From: Fodinisporobacter ferrooxydans
GTDB lineage: Bacteria > Bacillota > Bacilli > Tumebacillales > MYW30-H2
Assembly (NCBI RefSeq): GCF_022818495.1
Contig: NZ_CP089291.1
Span: 4,543,501-4,607,500 of the forward strand
DNA length: 64,000 nt
Reading direction: 5' to 3'
In this document: piece after piece, positions 35,525-42,846 of the stretch
How positions within the stretch are numbered: position 1 is the first letter of the stretch
How the letters are laid out: each line of letters starts with the position of its first letter
The notes under the pieces: model-generated
Databases searched by the model: none
What the model saw: only the letters and a program-made list of their open reading frames with translations
Told to the model about the DNA's origin: nothing
Position numbers and translations under genes: made by a program

Positions 35525-35553
35525 GCACAATTTGTTGTCAGCAGGTGAATGCA

Positions 35554-36657
35554 TTGAAAAATTTCATTGCCATGTGTATCGGCTTAGTCTGTACACTTTT
35601 GGCCATAAACGCTTGGGCGGGAACCTTCGCCCCGCCAATCCCGCCATCCAAACGATTGATTATGGATGACACATTTTACGATCAAAATACACAACTGGAT
35701 CACGTTCTTGCATCCATTCGCAGGGACAAAGGGATACGCATCGTCGGAATCGGCGACAGCACCATGTATGGCGCCATCGTTCATGCCAATCAAACAATCC
35801 CTTACTATCTGCAACAAACGCTGCAGGCCAAAGACAAGAATCAAACCATTCACGTCTATAATCTGGCCTTTCCAGGGGCACGGCCTGCCGATCTGTATGC
35901 CATGCTGAAGCGTGTGAAAGCAGCAAAACCCGATCTGATCTTTATCGATGTAAATATCGTATTTTTTTCAGACAAAGTATTGCATGAGGCTGCATTGGCC
36001 AACAAAATGTTCAAACGGGAGTTTTTGTTTGCACATGATGTTCCAAACGGGATTTTTACGGAGAATCGGTTGGAGGAAATTGTCACAACATTGGTGAAAG
36101 ATACAAATATCGGCCAATACAAAAAAGAAATCAATGAAAAACTATTTGGCAAAGCCCCCCGGCTGTATGTCCAGGATTGGGCGCATGCGGTGCAGACAGG
36201 TGAGCCTGTAAAGACAGCAAATCCGCAAACAACTGCTTCGGCACAGCAGAATCCGCTCATCGGCAAAAGTTGGCGGCAGCGTGTCTGGGATGCGAAAGAG
36301 CAGCAAGTGATGGCCAGAATTTACGCACAAGGTCCGATCCCTGGCGCGAACGACAGTGTCATGATGTTGCGGGATATGATCCGGTATGCAAGAGCAAACC
36401 ATTTAAACACGGTATTCTATCTCACACCGCAAAATGAAACGTTGATCGGCAAGTTTTTCTCATTGCCCCAATTGCATCAAAATGAAGACTATCTCATTCA
36501 TATCATGCAGCAAGAAGGCGCATGGATGGTGGATTTGCGGCATGCTGTCCCAGCCGATGACTTTGGCGATTACGATCATATGTTAAGTGCCGGCAATCGA
36601 TTGATTGCACAACATTTAGCAGATGTGATCAGCCGCAAAGGAGGGATTTCACGTTGA
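35554..36657 (+). CDS. Membrane-anchored SGNH-type acyltransferase (DltD/AlgX-like role)
   Basis: 367 residues from the TTG at 35554, where AGGTGA gives a 5-nt spacer (an in-frame GTG at 35545 is the alternative). A signal-anchor (about 1-23) exports the rest. GIGDSTMYG near 65-73 carries the SGNH nucleophile serine, and DYDH near 340 supplies the Asp/His. Such proteins receive an acyl group and pass it to an envelope polymer. The stop overlaps the start of the MBOAT gene by 4 nt, showing tight coupling. Confidence 0.75.
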   Translation: MKNFIAMCIGLVCTLLAINAWAGTFAPPIPPSKRLIMDDTFYDQNTQLDHVLASIRRDKGIRIVGIGDSTMYGAIVHANQTIPYYLQQTLQAKDKNQTIHVYNLAFPGARPADLYAMLKRVKAAKPDLIFIDVNIVFFSDKVLHEAALANKMFKREFLFAHDVPNGIFTENRLEEIVTTLVKDTNIGQYKKEINEKLFGKAPRLYVQDWAHAVQTGEPVKTANPQTTASAQQNPLIGKSWRQRVWDAKEQQVMARIYAQGPIPGANDSVMMLRDMIRYARANHLNTVFYLTPQNETLIGKFFSLPQLHQNEDYLIHIMQQEGAWMVDLRHAVPADDFGDYDHMLSAGNRLIAQHLADVISRKGGISR

Positions 36658-37817
36658 TTTTTACAACGTATACCTTCCTGGTGTTTTTTCTTGCACTATT
36701 GCTCGTGTACGCTTTGACACCCCGCCCATTGCGGAAATATGTCATGATTGTCGGCGGATTTGTCTTCTATGCGTATGACAGCATCGGGCACTTTTTCTTC
36801 CTGCTTGCACTCACTTGTGTCGTATATGTGATTTCGTTATCCGAGAAACGTCCGATCCTGTTGTATGGAATTTGTGTTCCTGTAGGCTTTCTTTTGTATT
36901 ATAAATACTGGAAAATGGCTGTAAGTACATGGAATTCTGTATTTGCCGGGTGGTTCTCCGCCACGCTGCCGGCTGTTCACATTGCGGTTCCTTTGGCGAT
37001 TTCCTTTTTTGTTTTTGAATTTGTACATTACCTGGCAGACGTATACAAAGGAAAAACGGAGCGGGTATCTTTCAGTGAATTCTTCCTGTTTATCTTTTTC
37101 TTCCCGTCACTCGTAGCAGGGCCGATCAAGCGGATCCAGTCGTTCTCAAAAGAAAAATTCTTATTCTCTTTTGAACATGTACAGAAAGGCATGATCCGCA
37201 TGGGGATCGGGTTATTTAAAAAAATTGTCCTGGCTGATTCACTCAATCCCTTGTTTATGCCTGTATTTGATGACCCGCACAAGTATCCGCCGGATGCTTT
37301 ATGGGTCGCCATGTATGCATACGCCTTTAAAATTTACTTTGATTTTTCCGCGTATTCCGATATTGCGATTGGCGCTGCACAGTGTTTCGGCTTTCATCTG
37401 CCGGAAAATTTCAATTGGCCCTATATCTCCCGCAACCTGGTGGAATTTTGGCGTCGCTGGCATATTTCCCTGTCAACCTGGATCCGGGATTATTTATATA
37501 TCCCCATGGGCGGCAATCGCAAAGGATATCTGAACATGCTGCTGTTTATCTTCCTTGCGATGACCATTTCCGGGCTGTGGCACGGAGCCAATTGGACGTT
37601 TGTGATTTGGGGCATGTGGCATGGCATCGGACAAGTCATCAATAAGATCTGGAACAAATGGCGGCAAGAACGGACGTTTGTGCCGAAACCATTGTATGAG
37701 TTTCTAAGTTGGGGCCTGACTTTCCAATTTGTCTGTTTTGGTTGGATCTTTTTTGCCAGTCCGACCATTCACAATTCCATCGTATTCTTCGTACGGATGT
37801 GGGGGATTCATGCATGA
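36654..37817 (+). CDS. MBOAT family O-acyltransferase (AlgI/DltB/PatA type)
   Basis: 387 residues from a TTG, preceded by AAAGGAGG. About ten membrane segments. The MBOAT signatures are present: FVHYLADVYKGK, RNLVEFWRRWHISLSTWIRDYLYIPMGG, and the catalytic H310 in SGLWHGANW, with a second conserved His at 323. It moves an acyl group across the membrane to the export side. It ends in FVRMWGIHA and lacks the C-terminal aromatic hexapeptide that fused MBOATs carry. That motif is on the next gene, whose ATG overlaps this stop codon. Confidence 0.85.
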   Translation: MIFTTYTFLVFFLALLLVYALTPRPLRKYVMIVGGFVFYAYDSIGHFFFLLALTCVVYVISLSEKRPILLYGICVPVGFLLYYKYWKMAVSTWNSVFAGWFSATLPAVHIAVPLAISFFVFEFVHYLADVYKGKTERVSFSEFFLFIFFFPSLVAGPIKRIQSFSKEKFLFSFEHVQKGMIRMGIGLFKKIVLADSLNPLFMPVFDDPHKYPPDALWVAMYAYAFKIYFDFSAYSDIAIGAAQCFGFHLPENFNWPYISRNLVEFWRRWHISLSTWIRDYLYIPMGGNRKGYLNMLLFIFLAMTISGLWHGANWTFVIWGMWHGIGQVINKIWNKWRQERTFVPKPLYEFLSWGLTFQFVCFGWIFFASPTIHNSIVFFVRMWGIHA

Positions 37818-37918
37818 TGCGATCGTTTTTTTGGGGAATGTTTCTCGCTTTGTTGCTTGTCGCCGTGTATCTCGTAGCAGTCGGCCCAAGCGGTCGTTTT
37901 ATCTATACGGATTTTTAA
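37814..37918 (+). CDS. 34-residue transmembrane microprotein ending FIYTDF, DltX-like
   Basis: The frame starts at the ATG overlapping the MBOAT stop (ATGA) and ends at 37918. It reads as one membrane helix (FFWGMFLALLLVAVYLVAV), a short polar link and the C-terminal end GRFIYTDF. DltX, the microprotein of the D-alanylation complex, ends in FIYNEF, and work on that system showed the tyrosine to be the acyl acceptor. The match in length, topology and last six residues makes this a candidate acyl shuttle. No dltA or dltC is nearby, so the acyl group need not be D-alanine. It could also be the split-off tail of a formerly fused MBOAT. Confidence 0.75.
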   Translation: MMRSFFWGMFLALLLVAVYLVAVGPSGRFIYTDF

Positions 37919-37938
37919 ATATGGAGGTGACTCTGCAC

Positions 37939-38109
37939 ATGACAGTGATTGCTGCAGACGATTTGGAATTGCCTTGTTGGGATTGTCATGGAACCGGGCA
38001 ATTGCAAGAAAATGAACAGACAATTCCTTGTCCGAAATGTTCCGGAAAAGGCTATATCCCGACTGCGCTAGGCCAGACGATTTTGGAATTTGTCAAACGG
38101 CATCTTTGA
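37939..38109 (+). CDS. rtpA: Anti-TRAP (AT)-like zinc protein
   Basis: 56 residues from the ATG at 37939 behind GGAGGTG (9-nt spacer). Two CxxC pairs (C13/C16, C31/C34) in CWDCHGTG and CPKCSGKG make a DnaJ-like zinc module. The ends match Bacillus anti-TRAP: VIAADDLE at the start and TALGQTILEFVKRHL at the end. AT binds the TRAP ring and blocks its RNA binding, raising trp operon expression when tRNA-Trp is uncharged. Here it follows the microprotein by 20 nt with no terminator between, an unexpected place for it. Confidence 0.75.
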   Translation: MTVIAADDLELPCWDCHGTGQLQENEQTIPCPKCSGKGYIPTALGQTILEFVKRHL

Positions 38110-38160
38110 TTTTCAAAGGTTTCTTAAGAATGCTTACATAAAGTAGAGTACCTTCGGGGA

Positions 38161-38271
38161 GGTGTGATTACACATGCAAAACGCGAGTTTGTCGATCGTC
38201 TTGCGACCGCTGCGAATTAATCAAGCAAGACGATCGATGCCTGTTTGAGCGACTGCATGTGTAATCACGCC
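38161..38271. repeat. Long two-part inverted repeat (about 110 bp)
   Basis: The outer arms GGTGTGATTACACATGCA (38161-38178) and TGCATGTGTAATCACGCC (38254-38271) pair at 17 of 18 positions. The inner arms TCGATCGTCTTGC (38192-38204) and GCAAGACGATCGA (38225-38237) pair perfectly around a 20-nt loop. There is no T-run, so it is not an ordinary terminator. It lies between the convergent rtpA-like and thpR genes, 50 nt from either. It may be a structured 3' RNA or a non-autonomous palindromic element. Confidence 0.8.
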
Positions 38272-38304
38272 TGACCTCGGCACTCGGTGACAAACCTCAC
38301 GGGT

Positions 38305-38880
38305 TCAGGCCATTGATAAATCAAACGCCGCCCGAATCGGATACTGTACGCCATTTGGCGTCGATACCGATTCAAAGCGGTCGATTTGCGTGACACGCCA
38401 GCGATAGGAAGGAGACAATCGCTGATCCAGTTGTGCGATTTGCTCACTGATTTCCTGAAATTCCTGCTTCGTCGGGACTTTTTTCAGACGCCCTAATGTG
38501 ATATGTGGCGTCAGTCTGGGCCGAGCCCCTTTTTCACAATCTGCCACCTTGAGAATGGGCCAGAGCTTTTGGTACAAATGCTGCAAAACGGAAAGTTCTC
38601 CCTGTACTCCTGCCCATACCACTTTTGCCCGTTCAAACATGCCAATGGAATGCAAGCTCAGTGTAAATGGGGAAAATTCCTGTACGACTGCAGCACAGAT
38701 GTTGTCAATTTCCCTTAATTGTTCATCCGTTTGATTGCCCAGAAAATGAATCGTAATATGAAAATGTTCTTTGTTATACCAGCGTTTTGCATCAATATAC
38801 GGTTGCACGTGCTGAATCCATTGTTCCAGTGCATTCCCCGGTTCCGGCGCAATACGTACGCCAATAAATGTTCGAGTCAT
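38305..38880 (-). CDS. thpR: RNA 2',3'-cyclic phosphodiesterase (LigT/ThpR)
   Basis: 191 residues from the ATG at 38880 behind AAAGGGA. Two HxTx motifs of the 2H phosphoesterase family are seen: HITIHFLG at about 41 and HITLGR near 125. Such enzymes open 2',3'-cyclic phosphates at RNA ends. The length is normal. It is monocistronic, ending against the long palindrome. Confidence 0.88.
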   Translation of the reverse strand: MTRTFIGVRIAPEPGNALEQWIQHVQPYIDAKRWYNKEHFHITIHFLGNQTDEQLREIDNICAAVVQEFSPFTLSLHSIGMFERAKVVWAGVQGELSVLQHLYQKLWPILKVADCEKGARPRLTPHITLGRLKKVPTKQEFQEISEQIAQLDQRLSPSYRWRVTQIDRFESVSTPNGVQYPIRAAFDLSMA

Positions 38881-39223
38881 GTGCCGTCCCTTTCTTACTT
38901 TGGAATATATGGTATAAAACGTATCTGCCCTTATTCGATGTCCAAAACGAGTCAAACATTTTATTTAAGCCCTGTATCGCTCGTTCATCCACTCCATGTC
39001 AATGCGGAAACCCTCTGTTCAGGCACTATGGTTTCCCAATACATACATACGATACAGTTACATTGTACTCGAATCATAGAGGTCACGTTGTTTCAACGCT
39101 TGTTACATTTTACTGCCCGTTCCCCTTGATGCATCCCAAAATATATTTTCCAAATAGTTCTATATTTATCACCCATTCAAAAAGAATGGATTCGATTTGC
39201 AGTGTTATGACATCGACGATGAG
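38881..39223. other. Non-coding stretch between thpR and the KS/kinase pair
   Basis: About 340 nt with no frame I can support on either strand and no hairpin terminator for the kinase gene that ends at 39224. It should hold the thpR promoter, but I see no convincing -35/-10 pair. Confidence 0.5.
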
Positions 39224-40633
39224 TTAAGTCGGTATAACAGCAGAAGGAAGAATTACATCAACAGTTGTACCGATTCCTACTTCACTGGATACAGCAACTT
39301 TCCCATTATGTGCTTCGATAATTTTGTACGTAACCATCAATCCCAAGCCTACGCCCTTTTCCTTCGTTGTGTAAAAAGGTTCTCCTAATTTTTTTAATCG
39401 ATCTTTGGAAATTCCACATCCTTGATCAATAAATCGTATGGAAGTCATCTTTGCTTCAGAATCATTTTTGACTTTTATTTTGATATTGCCTCCATTCGGC
39501 ATGGCATCAATCGCATTTTTTATAATGTTAATAAATACTTGTTTTAAATGATTTCGATCACAAGTAAGATAAACAGGTTCCAATTCAAATTCGGTTAATA
39601 ATTGTATATTATGGAGAATCGTTTGTGTTTCAAGCAGCGAAATGACTTCGGTAAGTATCTGATGAATTTCATGGATTTTAAAAGTTGCAACCTGCGGTTT
39701 TGCAAATGTCAAAAATTCATTCAGTATAGAGTCAATTCTATCCAATTCTGAGTATATAATTTCAAAATAATGAGACTTATCATGGATTTCTCGTTGCAAT
39801 AATTGAATGAAACCTTTTATGGAAGTGAGTGGATTACGAATTTCATGTGCAACACCCGCGGACATTTGTCCAACAATTTCCATTTTGGAAGCTCTCTCCA
39901 TAGAGCTGTTTATTTCTTTAATGATTGCGATATGAAAGCTGCTAAGAGCAATAAAAATTCCGATTAAGAAGCCTGTGATCGCAATAATACTCGGTAACAT
40001 GATGAGTGATTCTTTAAAATTCAGTACACCAAAAATAAATAATATTAAACTTGAAATCGTAAACCTTGAAAGAAATTTTTTTATGTATCTATCATTCAAG
40101 TCTTTTACTATAACTAAACTTATTAGAATAATAAAAACGAAAATCAATAAATGCAGATAATATAGATAACCAAGTACTCCATAAGCAGGATACCAATATT
40201 GAGTCATTGCATTTTTATGAAATGTTAAATTAAGTAAGGTTAATGGGCTCCATTGAATGATGTAAATAAACAAACTCCATACATAAATCATTACAAGTAT
40301 TTTTTTGTTAAAAAGATATGTATACCATTTTTTAGTACGATCTTTATCCGGATTCTTCTTCTCTGATAATTCGATTCCCGTATAAATTACATGATAAAAA
40401 GAAGGTGCCATAAATATAGGGCCTACTCGAAAAATGTGAAACAGAAAAAACGCGGAATTGTATGTTAAAATGTTTGCCGTAAATAACGTCGCTACGTGAA
40501 ATTGCCATATGGTTGTGAAAACCATGAACAAAAACAAACTGTAAATCAAACGGTCTCTTTCAAAGATAGAAACGACTGATATTGTCAATGCAAGAGAAAA
40601 TATTGCAAATGTGACCATCATGATAAAACCCAT
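39224..40633 (-). CDS. Membrane sensor histidine kinase (KinB-like layout)
   Basis: 469 residues from the ATG at 40633; AGGAG lies within the last codons of the upstream gene (9-nt spacer). The first 230 residues hold about seven hydrophobic segments and little extracellular sequence. The phospho-acceptor helix MSAGVAHEIRNPLTSIKGFIQ and ATP-binding boxes NIIKNAIDAMPNGG, DQGCGIS and GVGLGL follow. No regulator is adjacent; phosphorelay kinases of sporulation are often such orphans. The gene is AT-rich compared with its surroundings and is separated by only 2 nt from the ketosynthase-like gene. Confidence 0.85.
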   Translation of the reverse strand: MGFIMMVTFAIFSLALTISVVSIFERDRLIYSLFLFMVFTTIWQFHVATLFTANILTYNSAFFLFHIFRVGPIFMAPSFYHVIYTGIELSEKKNPDKDRTKKWYTYLFNKKILVMIYVWSLFIYIIQWSPLTLLNLTFHKNAMTQYWYPAYGVLGYLYYLHLLIFVFIILISLVIVKDLNDRYIKKFLSRFTISSLILFIFGVLNFKESLIMLPSIIAITGFLIGIFIALSSFHIAIIKEINSSMERASKMEIVGQMSAGVAHEIRNPLTSIKGFIQLLQREIHDKSHYFEIIYSELDRIDSILNEFLTFAKPQVATFKIHEIHQILTEVISLLETQTILHNIQLLTEFELEPVYLTCDRNHLKQVFINIIKNAIDAMPNGGNIKIKVKNDSEAKMTSIRFIDQGCGISKDRLKKLGEPFYTTKEKGVGLGLMVTYKIIEAHNGKVAVSSEVGIGTTVDVILPSAVIPT

Positions 40634-40635
40634 TG

Positions 40636-41856
40636 TTACGATCTCCTTATGTCAATACATGTAAAATCATTGATCGATTCGTACTTTGAGATACGAATAC
40701 ATGTGTTGTTTCCTCCATATCCGTGTGATGTAATTGCTACACTTGAAACATTGCAATATACCGGCTCAAGAACAATCGGCAAATCGTAGTATTCTAAAGA
40801 CGTTTTAATTGTCGGCGGTATAAATCCATATTGCATGCTTACAAGTGCTGAAATGACTTGAATGCTTCCCGCCGCCGCCAGGGGTTGTCCAATATTTCCT
40901 TTAATGGAAGTGATAGGAACAGAGTTTCCAAAAAGAGAGCGATGTGCAAAACTATCCGCAGAGTCATTTGCTATCAGGCCGAGTGCTTGGCTGTTTACGT
41001 AACTTGGCTTCGTATCACCGACAGCACCTTTTAAAGCTTCCAACATCTTTGTTCCGGTAGGATCGGATTGATTGATGGAGATCGCGTCATTATTGGAGCA
41101 GATTGCATCGATTACACTGTAAATATCGGCGCCACGCCGGATTGCATCGTTCTCACGCTCCATAATGAGTATGCCTGCACCTTCCGAGATCACGAAGTCA
41201 TTCCCGGGACCAAAGGGTATTCCTGTCTCATCAACTCCTTTGTCAAGAGCAATGGTACCCAGTTTGGCGAATGAAAATATGCATGTTTTGCATATGGCTG
41301 CATCTGCTCCTCCGACAATGCAAATATCTGCTTGATTGGTTTCAAGCAGGAGTTTTCCCAGAAGAACCACATCCAGAGTGGATGTGCATCCGGAACTTAC
41401 TGTATAAACCATTCCGGAACATCCGAAATGCGCGGCGACTCCGGAGGCTAAGCTATGTGTATTCGTTAAACCGGCTCCATAGACAGGGAATTTTCTAAAA
41501 TCGCCGTTTGTGCTTATATTCGCCAGTTTCTCTGTTTCATACAAACTTCCCGCACCTGTACCTAAAAGGATTGCCATTCTTGCTTCATTGTTTTTTGGGA
41601 CTCTTGCCATCTCCATTGCATCAACAGTTGCAGCGATTGCCAAGCGATTATTCCGCGGGTTTTTTCGATAGTTTTTTCCATCGATTACTTGAAAATCGTC
41701 GTGAATCACGCCACAAACAATATCGGAGTCATACGGTCCCATCCCCTTAAGGATTTCTTGTGTGCATGTACCAGTTTCCAAAACTTCTTTAAATTGATCA
41801 GGATTACGAATTCCAGGCGCCTTTATTCCATATCCGGTTATAACCACTCGATCCAT
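40636..41856 (-). CDS. Ketosynthase-like protein lacking both catalytic histidines
   Basis: 406 residues from the ATG at 41856 (GGGAGGT, 7-nt spacer), the size of FabF. The thiolase-fold cysteine is kept (C157 in VSSGCTST), as is the lysine of the SxK segment (K319). The two histidines of beta-ketoacyl synthases are both glutamine: NSQAL at 288-292 where NAHGT is expected, and GQPLAAAG (Q324) where GHLLGAAG is expected. It should therefore bind an acyl group on cysteine but not decarboxylate malonyl thioesters. It may be an acyltransferase or an acyl sensor. The kinase gene follows after 2 nt. Confidence 0.8.
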   Translation of the reverse strand: MDRVVITGYGIKAPGIRNPDQFKEVLETGTCTQEILKGMGPYDSDIVCGVIHDDFQVIDGKNYRKNPRNNRLAIAATVDAMEMARVPKNNEARMAILLGTGAGSLYETEKLANISTNGDFRKFPVYGAGLTNTHSLASGVAAHFGCSGMVYTVSSGCTSTLDVVLLGKLLLETNQADICIVGGADAAICKTCIFSFAKLGTIALDKGVDETGIPFGPGNDFVISEGAGILIMERENDAIRRGADIYSVIDAICSNNDAISINQSDPTGTKMLEALKGAVGDTKPSYVNSQALGLIANDSADSFAHRSLFGNSVPITSIKGNIGQPLAAAGSIQVISALVSMQYGFIPPTIKTSLEYYDLPIVLEPVYCNVSSVAITSHGYGGNNTCIRISKYESINDFTCIDIRRS

Positions 41857-42020
41857 AGTCAAGACCTCCCAAATAAGGTGCAAAACCACTTGTATAGCTG
41901 TTTCAAGGATTGATTGGAAAAGCACGAAGGAATTATTATGGCGGAAAATGAAATAAAAAATGGGCCAGTCCCTATTTCGACTATTTTCAACTATTTTCGA
42001 CATTATACCATAAAACAGTA

Positions 42021-42052
42021 AGAACGACTGCCGTTTTTCGCGGTGTCGTTCT
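42021..42052 (-). terminator. Hairpin downstream of the nucleotidyltransferase gene
   Basis: AGAACGAC and GTCGTTCT with inner CCG/CGG pairs and a T-rich loop. Leftward it is followed by TACTGTTTTAT, a weak tail. It probably ends the CDP-alcohol/nucleotidyltransferase transcript before the ketosynthase gene. Confidence 0.6.
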
Positions 42053-42096
42053 ATCATAATTTAACATAATTTATAAAATTTCACTGAGCAGATCTG

Positions 42097-42828
42097 TTAC
42101 GTTTCTGTAGAAAAGTTCTCTTCCGCCCTTTGCAGATCCGACCGGTCATCGATCTCGACCCAAGCCCTGCCGCCGATATCACAAACGTCTACTTGCCAGC
42201 CGTTCTGAATCAATTCTATGAATGCCCGCTCATAATACTCATTCCACTCCTGATTTTCAACGAGCTTGTCCAATTCTGAAATTACCTTCGGAATATCTAC
42301 CGCATCAATCCGGCACATCCCGATGGATTCACCAACTGCCTGATGCAGCGGCAATTCTTTGCTTAACCCGTTCACATGCCCCTCTTTGGAAACGGAAATT
42401 TTCATCGCTTCTTCGTCCAGCCTGGCAGATCGGTCAATCGCAAGAGCACTTGTTTCATGCTGTGCAATCAGCTGCAAAATTTCATCATCCAGTGTAAGAT
42501 CGCCATCTGACAAGACAAAGGATGATGTGAGCACATCTTTCGCGCACCATAAGGAATATCCGTTATTCGTTTCATCATACCGTTCATTATGTATCAAAGT
42601 AACAGGCAGGGAATGTGACGTTTTCCATCTTTCCGCAAACTGCCGCACGGCTTCTGCCCGATAGCCGGTGATCAAAACAGCTTCCGCAAACAGCCGGGTA
42701 TTCTCCGCTTGCTCAAGCAACCGCTCCAGAATCGATTTTCCATTCACTTGCACCAAGCATTTTGGCCGATCATTTGTTAAGGGCCGCAGACGGGAACCAA
42801 CCCCTGCGACGAGTACGACAAATTTCAA
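42097..42828 (-). CDS. Nucleotidyltransferase (phosphocholine/AEP cytidylyltransferase-like)
   Basis: 243 residues of the NTP_transferase fold: LVAGVGSRLRPLTNDRPKCLVQVNGKSILE at the N terminus, LSDGDLTLDD at the metal site and VEIDDRSDL near the end. The family includes CTP:phosphocholine and CTP:aminoethylphosphonate cytidylyltransferases. It is 18 nt downstream of the fusion gene, so it belongs to the same operon. Its substrate is probably a phospho- or phosphono-amino alcohol. Confidence 0.75.
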   Translation of the reverse strand: MKFVVLVAGVGSRLRPLTNDRPKCLVQVNGKSILERLLEQAENTRLFAEAVLITGYRAEAVRQFAERWKTSHSLPVTLIHNERYDETNNGYSLWCAKDVLTSSFVLSDGDLTLDDEILQLIAQHETSALAIDRSARLDEEAMKISVSKEGHVNGLSKELPLHQAVGESIGMCRIDAVDIPKVISELDKLVENQEWNEYYERAFIELIQNGWQVDVCDIGGRAWVEIDDRSDLQRAEENFSTET

Positions 42829-42846
42829 TTATTTCAGCTCCTTTTT

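Noticed and set aside
35545-37918. Canonical dlt operon
   Set aside because: No dltA or dltC is present, and the SGNH protein has GDST rather than the DltD layout; only the MBOAT and microprotein are Dlt-like.
38161-38271. Rho-independent terminator or tRNA-like gene
   Set aside because: No T-run, stem broken by large internal loops, and no cloverleaf or T-loop sequence.
40636-41856. FabF (functional beta-ketoacyl-ACP synthase II)
   Set aside because: Both active-site histidines are glutamine and no other fatty acid synthesis genes adjoin it.
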